Below are positions 17,084 through 25,897 of a stretch of 64,000 nucleotides of DNA, one piece after another. Within the stretch, counting starts at the first letter, position 1; each line of letters opens with the position of its first letter. Made by a program: the position numbers and the translations under genes. The stretch covers positions 1 to 64,000 of the forward strand of contig DASVCR010000052.1 in the NCBI GenBank assembly GCA_036381515.1. Direction: 5' to 3'. The notes beneath the pieces are model-generated. The model ran no database searches. It had not been told where the DNA came from and saw nothing but the letters and a program-made list of their open reading frames with translations. Source of the stretch: ZC4RG20 sp036381515. GTDB lineage: Bacteria > Pseudomonadota > Gammaproteobacteria > Steroidobacterales > Rariloculaceae.

Positions 17084-18760
17084 ATGTACCGTTACGACGA
17101 ATTCGATCATCGCCTCGTCGCCGAACGCATCGCGCAGTTCCGCCGGCAGGTCAGGCGGCGCCTCGCGGGCGAGATCACCGAGGATCAGTTCAAGCCGTTG
17201 CGGCTCAAGAACGGCGTCTACCTGCAGCTGCATGCGTACATGCTGCGCGTGAACGTGCCGTACGGCACGCTGTCGTCGCGGCAGCTGCGCAAGTTCGCGC
17301 ACATCGCGCGGACCTACGATCGCGGCTTCGGCCACTTCACGACCCGGCAGAACATCCAATACCACTGGATTCGGCTCGAGCAGGTGCCGGATATCCTCGA
17401 GGAGCTCGCGAGCGTCGAGATCACGACGATCCAGTCGTCCGGGAACTGCGTACGTAACATCACGTCCGACCAGTACGCCGGCGTCGCGCGCGACGAGCTG
17501 GCCGATCCGCGCGTCTACTGCGAGCTGCTGCGGCAGTACTCGGTGCTCCATCCGGAGTTCTCGTACCTGCCGCGCAAGTTCAAGATCGCGGTCACCGGCT
17601 CGCCGAACGACCGGGCCGCCGTCGCGGTCCACGACATCGGGCTCAGGATGCATCGCAACGCCGCGGGCGAGACGGGCTTCGAGGTGCTCGTCGGCGGCGG
17701 GCTCGGCCGCACGCCGTACATCGCGCACACGATCAGGGATTGGGTCGCGCCGGAGGATCTGCTCGCCTACGTGGAGTCGATCCTTCGCATCTACAACATC
17801 TACGGGCGGCGCGACAACATCCACAAGGCGCGCATCAAGATCATCGTCAACCAGCTCGGCATCGACCGTTACCGGGAGCTCGTCGAGGAGGATTTCGCGG
17901 CGTCGAAGGATACTCCGCGGCCCGAGCTGCCGCCCGACGAGATCGACAGGATCGCCGCATTCTTCGCGCCGCCGCCGTACGAGGCGCTCGACGACATCAC
18001 GGACGAGCTCGACGCGCTCGCGGCCGGGGACGCCCGCTTCGCGCGCTGGCTGCGGCACAACGTCGCGCCGCACAAGCAGCCGGGCTACGCGATCGTCAAC
18101 GTGACGCTGAAGGCGCCCGGGGCCGTGCCGGGCGACATCACCGCCGAGCAGATGGATGCCCTCGCGGATCTCGCCGACGAGTACAGCTTCGGCGAGCTGC
18201 GCGTGAACCATCGGCAGAATCTCGTGCTGCCGTACGTGCGGCAGCGCGATCTGCATACGGTCTGGTCGAAGCTCGACGCGCTCGTGCTCGCGACGCCGAA
18301 CCTGAATCTCCTGTCGGACGTGATCTCGTGCCCGGGGCTCGACTATTGCGCGCTCGCGAACGCCCGCTCGCTCCCGGTCGCACGCGACATCAGCGCGCGC
18401 TTCGTCGACGTCGACCGTCTCGCCGCGATCGGCCCGGTGACGATCAACGTGTCGGGCTGCATGAACGCGTGCGGCCATCATCACGTCGGTAACATCGGCA
18501 TCCTCGGCGTCGACAAGCGCGGCAAGGAGTTCTTCCAGCTGACGCTCGGCGGCTCGTCCGACCGCAACGCGGCGCTCGGCGACCGGCTCGGGCCGGGGCT
18601 CGCGCAGGAGGAGGTGCCGGACGCGATCGAGGCGATCGTCGACCGCTACCTCGAGCTGCGCGAGGAGGGCGAGCGCTTCCTCGACACGTATCGGCGGGTC
18701 GGCATCGAGCCGTTCAAGGAAGCGGTCTACGGCGTGGCCGAAGAGAGGGCCATCGCATGA
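17084..18760 (+). CDS. cysI: Sulfite reductase haemoprotein (nitrite/sulfite reductase family)
   Basis: The 558-residue enzyme carries siroheme and a [4Fe-4S] cluster and reduces sulfite to sulfide for cysteine synthesis. Two ferredoxin-like half domains are seen. The cluster cysteines are in CPGLDYC (416 and 422) and GCMNACGHHHVG (459 and 463), the CX5C...CX3C pattern of the family. The siroheme-binding arginine region NHRQN is near residue 380. The partners DUF2849 and DUF934 mark the assimilatory sulfite-reductase arrangement rather than nitrite reductase. No flavoprotein CysJ is adjacent, so electrons may come from ferredoxin or an unlinked reductase. It overlaps the next gene by 4 bp (ATGA). 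Confidence 0.92.
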   Translation: MYRYDEFDHRLVAERIAQFRRQVRRRLAGEITEDQFKPLRLKNGVYLQLHAYMLRVNVPYGTLSSRQLRKFAHIARTYDRGFGHFTTRQNIQYHWIRLEQVPDILEELASVEITTIQSSGNCVRNITSDQYAGVARDELADPRVYCELLRQYSVLHPEFSYLPRKFKIAVTGSPNDRAAVAVHDIGLRMHRNAAGETGFEVLVGGGLGRTPYIAHTIRDWVAPEDLLAYVESILRIYNIYGRRDNIHKARIKIIVNQLGIDRYRELVEEDFAASKDTPRPELPPDEIDRIAAFFAPPPYEALDDITDELDALAAGDARFARWLRHNVAPHKQPGYAIVNVTLKAPGAVPGDITAEQMDALADLADEYSFGELRVNHRQNLVLPYVRQRDLHTVWSKLDALVLATPNLNLLSDVISCPGLDYCALANARSLPVARDISARFVDVDRLAAIGPVTINVSGCMNACGHHHVGNIGILGVDKRGKEFFQLTLGGSSDRNAALGDRLGPGLAQEEVPDAIEAIVDRYLELREEGERFLDTYRRVGIEPFKEAVYGVAEERAIA

Positions 18761-19266
18761 CGGGACTGGTCCGTAACGGCGAGCTCGTCGAGGACCGTTT
18801 CGTCGACGCGAGCGGCGCCGAAGCGCTGCCGGAAAGCGGGGCGGTCATCGTCGGCCTCGAGCAGTGGCAGGCGCATCGCGATGCGCTGCTCTTGCGCGGG
18901 GAGCCGCTCGGCATCAAGCTCCGCAGCGACCAGATGCCGCAGGCGATCGCGGGCGACATCGAGCATTTCGACGTGATCGCGCTCGAGTTCCCGAAGTTTC
19001 GCGACGGCCGCGCGTATTCGTACGCCCGCCTGCTTCGCGAGCGCTACGGCTATAAGAAGGAGCTTCGCGCGGTCGGCGAAGTCCTGCTCGAGCAGCTTCA
19101 TTTCATGCTGCGCTGCGGATTCGACGCGTTCGAGATCCGCGATCCCGATCCGCTCGGTGCATATCGGGCCGCGCTCTCCGACTACACGGTCTGGTATCAG
19201 CCCACCGGCGACGGGCGGCCCACCGCGATGCAGCTCAGGCGCCAGCGCCTGCAGCAGCACGGCTGA
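18757..19266 (+). CDS. DUF934 protein of the sulfite reductase operon
   Basis: This 169-residue cytoplasmic protein belongs to DUF934, which is encoded next to single-chain sulfite reductases across proteobacteria. Recognisable stretches are DVIALEFPKFRDGRAYSYAR, LRERYGYKKELRAVGEVL and FMLRCGFDAFEI. The ATGA overlap with cysI shows translational coupling. It has been proposed to be an oxidoreductase-associated factor, but its biochemical role is not known to me. A GC-rich gap and the convergent hemD gene follow. Confidence 0.85.
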   Translation: MTGLVRNGELVEDRFVDASGAEALPESGAVIVGLEQWQAHRDALLLRGEPLGIKLRSDQMPQAIAGDIEHFDVIALEFPKFRDGRAYSYARLLRERYGYKKELRAVGEVLLEQLHFMLRCGFDAFEIRDPDPLGAYRAALSDYTVWYQPTGDGRPTAMQLRRQRLQQHG

Positions 19267-19336
19267 CGGCGGCCGGCTTCGGTGCCCAGGCGGCGCCGGC
19301 CGGGCGACGCGAAGCGAGAGCACCTGTCCCGCGCGT

Positions 19337-20167
19337 TCAGGCTTTCCCGGCGAGCGCCGCGATCAGCGCATTGACGAGCGGCTTCAGGTGGAAGCTGTCG
19401 CCCGGCACGGCGTCGACGCGAACGCCGCGCGCACCGAGCGCGTCCGCGACGATCGGCCCGACCGCCGCGATCCGGGTCGCGGCAAGCCCGCGGCCGAGCT
19501 CCGCCTCGAGGCCGCGCGCGGCCGCGACCGCGAAGAGCCTCTCGACCTGCACCGTGCTCGTGAACGCGATCGCGTCGACCGCGTTGCTCGCGAGCCGCTC
19601 GATCAGTCGGACCACGTCGTCCTCGTCGGCCTCGCCCGCGTAACGGTACGGCGCGACGAAATCGGCCTCGATCCGCCGGGCCGCGCAGTGCTCGACGAGC
19701 GCCTCGAGCGGCTCGGCGGCGTAGAGCTGCACGCCGATGCGCCGTCCGTCGAGCGGCAGCGGCGCGAGCGCGCGGACGATGCCGGCGGTCGTCGGCTCCG
19801 GCGCCTCGATCGTCACGGAGATGCCGAGGGCGCGGAGCGCACGCTTCGGCTTCGGTCCTCTCGTCAGCGTCGACGTGCGCCGGAGCGTTGCGACGAAGCG
19901 CTCGTCGAGGCCGGCGCGCGCGGCGAACGCCGCGAGCCGCTCGACGCCCTCGCCGGTGTAGAGCACGAGGAGCTCGGGCGGCTCATCGATCATGCGCTCG
20001 AGCCAGGCGACGACCGCGCGCTCGTCGTCGGCATCGAGAATCGTCACCAGCGGACAGCGCAGGACCCGTGCGCCGCGCCGCTCGAGCAGCGACGCGAGCA
20101 CCTCGATCTGCCGGCTCTCGGGCACGGCGATGACCTTGCCGCGCAACGGCTCGCCGTCGTCGGTCAT
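19337..20167 (-). CDS. hemD: Uroporphyrinogen-III synthase
   Basis: The 276-residue protein has the HEM4 fold: two repeated alpha/beta domains, starting GKVIAVPESRQIEVLASLLERRGA and returning to the first domain after FTSTVQVERLF. The enzyme closes hydroxymethylbilane to uroporphyrinogen III, the precursor of haem and siroheme. HemD sequences are poorly conserved, so this call rests on the domain pattern and motifs such as VDAIAFTSTVQVERLF and IAAVGPIVADAL. Its position next to the siroheme-dependent sulfite reductase operon fits a supply role. hemC is not adjacent, so this may be a second or relocated copy. The stop is convergent with the DUF934 gene. Confidence 0.75.
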   Translation of the reverse strand: MTDDGEPLRGKVIAVPESRQIEVLASLLERRGARVLRCPLVTILDADDERAVVAWLERMIDEPPELLVLYTGEGVERLAAFAARAGLDERFVATLRRTSTLTRGPKPKRALRALGISVTIEAPEPTTAGIVRALAPLPLDGRRIGVQLYAAEPLEALVEHCAARRIEADFVAPYRYAGEADEDDVVRLIERLASNAVDAIAFTSTVQVERLFAVAAARGLEAELGRGLAATRIAAVGPIVADALGARGVRVDAVPGDSFHLKPLVNALIAALAGKA

Positions 20168-20183
20168 GGGAGGCCCGGAGGGC

Positions 20184-21203
20184 TCACTCGGCCAGCAGGC
20201 GGGCCTGATTGCGCTCGTGTGCTTCCGTCCACAGGCCGACCTCGCGGTAATAGCGAATCGCGCCGTCGTGATACGGATGATGGGTCTCGGCGGGGGCGAT
20301 CGCGTCGGCAGGCTGATCGGCGAGCTGGGTGTACTCGCGCCGCAGCTGCTCCCAGTTCTCGTGCAGCGTCTTGATCACGCGATAAACCACGTCCTCGGGC
20401 ACGTGCGTGCTCGAGTTCAGGAAATCGAGCACGCCCGCGACGCGGGTGGGGCCGGTGAGGCCGACGCTCGACGGACCCGGCGTGACCGTGACCGGCACCG
20501 CGCCGATCATGCCGGCGGGGAGCTTCGCTTCGTCCGCGCCCATCGTCAGATAGCGGATGCCGCCCGGAATCGACGAATGGACCTGGATCGACAGGGCCGT
20601 GTCGAGCCCGGTCGGCACCGCGTCCGCGCGGCCTTCGGTCAGCATCCTCATCGCGTCCGGAAGGCCCGCGACGACGACCGGCTCGACGTCTTCCGGGGTG
20701 AGGCCCCCGGTCGCGAGGATCGCGGTATGCAGCTGCTCGAGCGCGACGTTCGAGCGAAACGCGATGACGACGCGCTTGCCGCGCAGATCCTCGATCCGCT
20801 CGAGGCCCGAGTCCGCGCGCACCATGTACATGATCGGCAGCGGAAACGCGACGGCGACGGCGCGCAGGCGGTCCATCGGCTCGGTGTACGGCGGCAGGCC
20901 CTCGAATGCGAGATGCGAGTCGATGCCGGTGTTCAAGCCGAACGAGATCTCGCCGCGCTGCAGCATCGGCAGGTAGACCGAAGAGCCGGTGTACGGCCGC
21001 ATTGTCGCGCGGATGCCGGCCCGCTCCTGCAGGACCTTCGCGAATCCGGCCGCGACGGCGTAGACGTGCGTGCCGGCCGGGTTCGAGCCGATCGTGATCG
21101 ACTGGGCGGCCGCCGGCGCACCGGTATCGCCGGCTTGCTCGCACGCGCCGAGCAGCACGAGGGTCAGCGCGGCGAAGAGCGCCGCCAGCGTTCGTCGAAT
21201 CAT
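20184..21203 (-). CDS. TAXI-type TRAP transporter solute-binding protein
   Basis: This 339-residue periplasmic protein binds a ligand, typically a dicarboxylate or amino acid, for a TAXI-type TRAP transporter. It begins with a lipoprotein-like signal (LLGAC, Cys21), followed by ITIGSNPAGTHVYAVAAGFAKVL, the TAXI signature, and KRVVIAFRSNV in the hinge region. The fused DctQM-like permease normally needed is not in the window, so the protein must pair with an unlinked one or act as an orphan sensor. Its stop lies 16 bp before the hemD start on the same strand, so hemD may be co-transcribed, although a functional link is not obvious. Confidence 0.88.
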   Translation of the reverse strand: MIRRTLAALFAALTLVLLGACEQAGDTGAPAAAQSITIGSNPAGTHVYAVAAGFAKVLQERAGIRATMRPYTGSSVYLPMLQRGEISFGLNTGIDSHLAFEGLPPYTEPMDRLRAVAVAFPLPIMYMVRADSGLERIEDLRGKRVVIAFRSNVALEQLHTAILATGGLTPEDVEPVVVAGLPDAMRMLTEGRADAVPTGLDTALSIQVHSSIPGGIRYLTMGADEAKLPAGMIGAVPVTVTPGPSSVGLTGPTRVAGVLDFLNSSTHVPEDVVYRVIKTLHENWEQLRREYTQLADQPADAIAPAETHHPYHDGAIRYYREVGLWTEAHERNQARLLAE

Positions 21204-21264
21204 CGCCCGCGAGCGTAACCCAACTGCCCGACGGTGGAAACCGGCAGGAGCCTGCCCGCGTGTC

Positions 21265-23508
21265 CTAGATCGACAGCTGACCCTCGTCGTCGATCGGCCG
21301 CAGGCGCGGGAACTTCACGACGGTGCCGGGGCGCACGTGGTCGAGATCGAGGTCGGGGTTGTATTGGCGAAGCAGCCAGACGGGCACGTTGTACGTGCGC
21401 TGCGCCAGCACCCACAGCGATTCGCCGCGGCGGATCACGTGGTCCTCGACGTCCTCGATCCGGTGGCTCGAGAAGAACTCCTCCTGAAGCTGCCGGTGGT
21501 ACGCGATGCGTCGGCGCTCGAACTCCTCGGGGCTCACGCGCGAGAAATCGAGCCGGAGCGACTGGCCGATCACGACGCTCTGATGAAAGGCGAGGCCGTT
21601 CAGATCACGCAGCCGCTGCGTGCGGATCTGGAGCCAGTCCGCGTAGTGACCGAGCGTCTCGAGGGCCTGCACCAAAATCTTGCCGTCCGACACCGCATAG
21701 TCGCTCGGATCGGCCGCAAGCTCCGCCTGATGGCTCGCGAGCACGTTCGACTCGAGCGACGCCTCCGTGTCCGGCGATTCCTCGACGAGCCGCGGCGCGT
21801 CGGCCGCGAGGTCGGCGAGCGCTTCCGCGGCGCCGGCTTCGTCGCCGTCGTCCGCTTCGCTCTCGGCCGGCGCGCGTGCGGCGAGGAGCGCGTCCGCCGC
21901 GAGCGCAGCCGCATCCTCGTCCGGTGTTTCGACGAGCACGGCCTCGCGCGCCTCGGCCGCGATATCCGGGGTCGCGGCCGCGAGCACGACCTCGGGCGCG
22001 GCGCCGGCGGTCGGCACGCGCAGACGCTGGCCGGCGTAGATCAGGTTCTTGTTGCGGATCCCGTTCGCGCTGAGCAGCGCGTCGACGTCGACGCCGAACC
22101 TGCGCGCGATGCGCTCGATCGTGTCGCCGCTCTGCACGACGTACTCGCCATCCGTGAGCACGGGCTCGGTGCTCGCGAGCACGACCGGAGCCTGGCCGGC
22201 AGGAACGGGCAGCTTCAGGACCTGCCCGGCGCGAATCATGTGGCTGCTGCGCAAGCCGTTGATCTCGACGAGCGATGCAACGCTGACGCGGTACCGTGCG
22301 GCGATCTGCGACAACGTCTCGCCGCGCGCGACGCGGTGCTCGACGTCCGGAAGCTGCGCCGCGAAGCGCTCGCCCGCGGGCACCGACGCGAGCAGCACGT
22401 CGGGATCGCGGCCGGCCGCCTCTCCGGGCAGGCGCAGCGGGAATCCCCGCGGCACGTATTTCTCGCCGCTCCACACGATCGGCGTCAGCGCCGGATTCAG
22501 CTCGCGCAGCCGGCTGACACCGATCCCGAGCGCACGCGACAGCGTCTGCGCGGACATGTAGTCGGGCACTTCGGCCACGATCGTCGGGGACGCCGGCGCG
22601 AGGTCGACCTTTCCGAAATACTTCTCCGGGTCGGCATCGATGTCGACCGCGGCAAGGAACGCGGCGTAGAAGTTCCGCGATGCGAAACCGAACGTTCGGC
22701 CGTTGTAGCGCTCGGCGATCACGCCCATGTCGGTCGTGCCGAGCTGGCTCACCGCGCGGCGCATGCCGGCGACGCCGTGGTTGTACGCGGTGATCGCGAG
22801 CGGCCAGTGGCCGAGGACCTCGTAGTTGTCGCGCAGGAGCCGGGCCGCCGCCTCGGTCGACAGGAACGGATCGCGGCGCTCGTCGACGATGTGATCGATG
22901 CGCATGTAGCGCAGGCCGGTCGAGCGCGTGAACTGCCACATGCCGGCGGCGCCGGCCTTCGAATACGCGGTCGGGTCGAACGACGACTCGACGTGAGGGA
23001 GCGCGACGAGCTCCGGCGGCACGCCGTGGCGCTCGAGCACGTCGAGGATGTAGTCGCGCCAGATGCCGGAACGGATCAGGCCCGCCTTGAAGCGATCGGC
23101 CTGGCCGAGCTGGAAGCGGAGCCTTCCGGCGGCGGCCCGAAACTCCGCGTTGCTCGTGCCTTCCGGAAAGAGCGCGAGGACGCGGCGCTCCTCCGCGTCG
23201 AGCCCGTCGCGCACGCCGCGCCCGAGCTTCGTCAGGATGTCCCGGTAACGGCGCATGGCCGCGTCGACCTGGCGCCGCCGTGCGGCCTCCGACGTCGTAT
23301 CGCGAACCGTCTCGTAAACGATGTCGAGCCGCTCGGAGTCGTGAATGAATCCGCCGCGCGTGTCGACCTCGGTATAGACGCGGGTCCAGAACTGGACTGC
23401 TGCCTCGAGTTGCTTCGGACGGGGAAACTCGTCCTCGGCCGTCGCCAGCGCCGGTGCGATCGCGATCACGACGGCCAGGCAAAGCCGCGGCAACAGATTT
23501 CTCGGCAT
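21265..23508 (-). CDS. MltD-like lytic transglycosylase with LysM repeats
   Basis: The 747-residue secreted protein cleaves peptidoglycan glycan strands to anhydro ends. It has a signal peptide (about 1-25) and an SLT domain at about 160-300. The catalytic Glu is near 173 in LPHVESSFDP, with GMWQFTRSTGLRY and ITAYNHGVAGM as family motifs. Two LysM modules sit near 385-430 and 450-497 (GETLSQIA, GDTIERIA). An acidic alanine-rich linker at roughly 500-600 is followed by a third, C-terminal LysM near 695-740 (GESLWVLA). The region before the last LysM (YADWLQIRTQRLRDLNGL) is also LysM-like. It is longer than E. coli MltD (about 450 aa) because of the linker and extra module. Confidence 0.9.
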   Translation of the reverse strand: MPRNLLPRLCLAVVIAIAPALATAEDEFPRPKQLEAAVQFWTRVYTEVDTRGGFIHDSERLDIVYETVRDTTSEAARRRQVDAAMRRYRDILTKLGRGVRDGLDAEERRVLALFPEGTSNAEFRAAAGRLRFQLGQADRFKAGLIRSGIWRDYILDVLERHGVPPELVALPHVESSFDPTAYSKAGAAGMWQFTRSTGLRYMRIDHIVDERRDPFLSTEAAARLLRDNYEVLGHWPLAITAYNHGVAGMRRAVSQLGTTDMGVIAERYNGRTFGFASRNFYAAFLAAVDIDADPEKYFGKVDLAPASPTIVAEVPDYMSAQTLSRALGIGVSRLRELNPALTPIVWSGEKYVPRGFPLRLPGEAAGRDPDVLLASVPAGERFAAQLPDVEHRVARGETLSQIAARYRVSVASLVEINGLRSSHMIRAGQVLKLPVPAGQAPVVLASTEPVLTDGEYVVQSGDTIERIARRFGVDVDALLSANGIRNKNLIYAGQRLRVPTAGAAPEVVLAAATPDIAAEAREAVLVETPDEDAAALAADALLAARAPAESEADDGDEAGAAEALADLAADAPRLVEESPDTEASLESNVLASHQAELAADPSDYAVSDGKILVQALETLGHYADWLQIRTQRLRDLNGLAFHQSVVIGQSLRLDFSRVSPEEFERRRIAYHRQLQEEFFSSHRIEDVEDHVIRRGESLWVLAQRTYNVPVWLLRQYNPDLDLDHVRPGTVVKFPRLRPIDDEGQLSI

Positions 23509-23680
23509 GCGGATGTCCCCCGATGCAGCACGACGACCTCGAGACCGCCGGGATTATGTCCCGACGGTGCGACGCAGGCGCTGACGCGTATCACGCTGCG
23601 AAGGCCGGGCCGCGGCGCTCGAACGACCGCGAGCGGCCCGCTCTGCGACGTCGCTTTTCCTTATGATTTATCGCGGCTCG

Positions 23681-23689
23681 AGTATAGCA
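23681..23689 (-). promoter_or_regulatory. Candidate extended -10 promoter for the transglycosylase gene
   Basis: The minus strand reads TGCTATACT, a good extended -10 element, in a short AT-richer patch. It lies about 175 nt upstream of the transglycosylase ATG at 23508 and would give a long leader. No clear -35 element is present at 17 bp. Confidence 0.35.
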
Positions 23690-23723
23690 GCTCGACAATC
23701 ACGCGAAAGGCGCGGGGAGCGCG

Positions 23724-24239
23724 TCAACGCCGCGTGAGCGCGCGAATCAACGCCGCGTGCTGAGGGAACCGGCCGACCAGCTCGTCGGTGCGCGGCATCT
23801 CGAAATCGGCGAAGTCGAAGCCGGGCGCGACGGTGCAGCCGCCGAAGGCCCATGCGGCGTCGGGACCGAGTCGCGCGGCCTGCCACCAGCCGGCGGGAAC
23901 GACCGCCGTCGGCTCGCCGTCGTCGAGCGCGGTGGTCAGCGTGACGACGCGGTAGTCGCCGTCCTCGTCGATGAGGTGGAGCTCGAGCGGACCGCCGGCA
24001 TAGAGATGCCAGATCTCGTCGGTCCATTGCACGCGGTGAAAAGCCGAGATCTGCCCCTCGGCAAGCAGGTAATAGATGAACGTTCCGGCGGCGCGCGCCG
24101 CGGGCGAGCCCGACGGGATGCCGCGATGCTCGACGAGCAGATCCGCGCGGTAGACCTCCCGATAGAATCCGCCTTCCGGATGGGGCTTCAAGGCGAAACG
24201 CTGAACGATGCGTCGTGCGGCCTCGTCGATCTCTGCCAC
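23724..24239 (-). CDS. DUF985 cupin-fold protein
   Basis: This 171-residue protein is a cupin_5 (DUF985) member. Family motifs are HPEGGFYREVYR at about 19-30, FIYYLLAEGQISAFHRV near 53-69, DEIWHLYAGGPL, and the WAFGGCTVAPGFDFADFE block. The fold is a beta-barrel resembling sugar isomerases and epimerases, but catalytic function is not established for the family. Translation starts at GTG 24239. It is divergent from the lectin-like gene across a 92-bp gap containing TCGACCGTATGAAGATACTA, a plausible promoter area. Confidence 0.85.
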   Translation of the reverse strand: MAEIDEAARRIVQRFALKPHPEGGFYREVYRADLLVEHRGIPSGSPAARAAGTFIYYLLAEGQISAFHRVQWTDEIWHLYAGGPLELHLIDEDGDYRVVTLTTALDDGEPTAVVPAGWWQAARLGPDAAWAFGGCTVAPGFDFADFEMPRTDELVGRFPQHAALIRALTRR

Positions 24240-24331
24240 GGCGTACCTCTCGTTCTCGGTCGACCGTATGAAGATACTAAACTAGATCGCTCGACAACCT
24301 TACAACGCGAAGAACAGGCGAGGGGATTCGT

Positions 24332-24982
24332 ATGAGACGGGATGGTCGGATCATCGTCGCGGCGGCCGTCGCCGCGGTGCTCGGCTGCGCGGGCGCAGCC
24401 GCCCAGCAGGCGGACCCGAACATGAGCTTTTTCATCACGAGCGAAGGTCCCGGTAACGGTGCGGATCTCGGCGGGCTCGAAGGGGCGGACGCGCATTGCA
24501 CGCGGCTCGCGGAGGCCGTCGGCGCGGGCAACAAGACCTGGCGTGCGTATCTCAGCACGACCGCGGAAGGCGGCCGGCCCGCCGTGAATGCTCGCGATCG
24601 GATCGGCGACGGGCCCTGGTACAACGCGAAGGGCGTGATGATCGCCGAGAACGTCGAGCACCTGCACAGCGACGACAACAACCTCGGCAAGGAGACGTCG
24701 CTCAGCGAGAAGGGGGAGCAGATCAACGGCCGCGGCGACACGCCGAACATGCACGACATCCTGACGGGCTCGCTCCCGGACGGCCGTGCATCGGAGAACA
24801 CCTGCTCGAACTGGACGAGCAGCGCGTCGGACGGCAGCGCAATGGTCGGCCATCACGACCGGCAGGGCGGCGGGCAGAATCCGACGTCGTGGAACTCCGC
24901 GCATGCGTCGCGCGGCTGCGGGCAGTCGGACCTGCAAGGGACCGGCGGCAACGGGCTCTTCTACTGCTTCGCGATCGACTGA
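24332..24982 (+). CDS. Secreted lectin-like protein of unknown function
   Basis: The 216-residue product has a clear signal peptide to about residue 24 (GAAAQQ). The mature part starts MSFFITSEGPGNGADLGGL and contains ADAHCTRLAEAVGAG, TWRAYLSTT and a glycine/asparagine-rich C-terminus ending NGLFYCFAID. I recognise this as a recurrent secreted family with a C-type-lectin/endostatin-like fold, containing spaced cysteines likely to form disulfides. Its role is unknown. GAGGGG lies just before the ATG. It is the first gene after the divergent cupin gene and has no obvious partner. Confidence 0.7.
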   Translation: MRRDGRIIVAAAVAAVLGCAGAAAQQADPNMSFFITSEGPGNGADLGGLEGADAHCTRLAEAVGAGNKTWRAYLSTTAEGGRPAVNARDRIGDGPWYNAKGVMIAENVEHLHSDDNNLGKETSLSEKGEQINGRGDTPNMHDILTGSLPDGRASENTCSNWTSSASDGSAMVGHHDRQGGGQNPTSWNSAHASRGCGQSDLQGTGGNGLFYCFAID

Positions 24983-25102
24983 GCCGCTCTCCCGCCGCTC
25001 GGTCCGCCGCGGCGGGCCGGCGTGGTGGATCGGGGATCACGGCGGTGCCGCGGCGTCCGCCGGCCGCGCGCCGACGCTCGGGCCACATGCTACAGTCGAA
25101 GA

Positions 25103-25897
25103 ATGAGCACGCCGGCCCCGAGCAAGGACGACCGGCCCAGCGGACACTCGGCGCGTTGGCTCGGCATCGCGCGCTCGCTCGCGCTGTATTACGGCGTGCC
25201 GTTCCGCGGCCGCCGGATGGCGAGGCTCTATTCCCGCTTCGTGCGCCCAGGCGGGCTCTGCTTCGATGTCGGTGCGCACGTCGGCAACCGCGTCCGCTGC
25301 TGGCGGCGGCTCGGCGCGACCGTCGTCGCGGTCGAGCCGCAGGTCGACTTCGCACGGCTGCTCCGGCTGCTCTACCGCGGCGACGCGTGCGTCGTGATCG
25401 TGCCGAAGGCCGTCGGGCGGGCGGCGGGCGCAGCGCGGCTGCTCGTGAGCCCGCGCACGCCGACCGTCACGACGCTGTCGCGGGATTGGATCGACGAGGT
25501 GAGCGCCGACCCTTCGTTCGCCGGCGTGCGCTGGTCCGAGGGCGAAGAGGTCGAGGTCACGACGCTCGATGCGCTGATCGCGGAGCACGGCGAGCCCGAC
25601 TTCGTGAAGATCGACGTCGAGGGCTTCGAGGCCGAGGTGCTCGCCGGGCTCACCCGTCCCGTGCGCGCGCTGTCGTTCGAATATTTGCCGGCGGCCCGCG
25701 AGCGGGCGCTCGAGTGCGTCGACCGGGTCGCCGCGCTCGCGGACTACCGGTTCAACTGGTCCGTCGGCGAAAGCCACGTGCTCGGTGCGCCCGATTGGCT
25801 CGACGCGGCCGGCATCCGCGCGTATCTGCGCTCGCTCCGCACCGGAGCGGGCTCGGGCGACGTCTACGCGCGCCGCGCGACCTTCGCGCGCGGTTAG
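25103..25897 (+). CDS. FkbM-family SAM-dependent methyltransferase
   Basis: This 264-residue enzyme has the FkbM Rossmann core: LCFDVGAHVGNRVRCWRRLG (SAM-binding), VVAVEPQVDFA, and the family hallmark DFVKIDVEGFEAEVLAGL. FkbM enzymes O-methylate sugars or natural products; the acceptor here is unknown. The ATG at 25103 lacks a strong Shine-Dalgarno site. The hexamer TACAGT (25091-25096) ends 6 nt before it, so the mRNA may be leaderless. Its stop overlaps the convergent LpxR-like gene by 4 bp. Cell-surface glycan modification would fit the neighbouring lipid A gene, but that is inference. Confidence 0.88.
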   Translation: MSTPAPSKDDRPSGHSARWLGIARSLALYYGVPFRGRRMARLYSRFVRPGGLCFDVGAHVGNRVRCWRRLGATVVAVEPQVDFARLLRLLYRGDACVVIVPKAVGRAAGAARLLVSPRTPTVTTLSRDWIDEVSADPSFAGVRWSEGEEVEVTTLDALIAEHGEPDFVKIDVEGFEAEVLAGLTRPVRALSFEYLPAARERALECVDRVAALADYRFNWSVGESHVLGAPDWLDAAGIRAYLRSLRTGAGSGDVYARRATFARG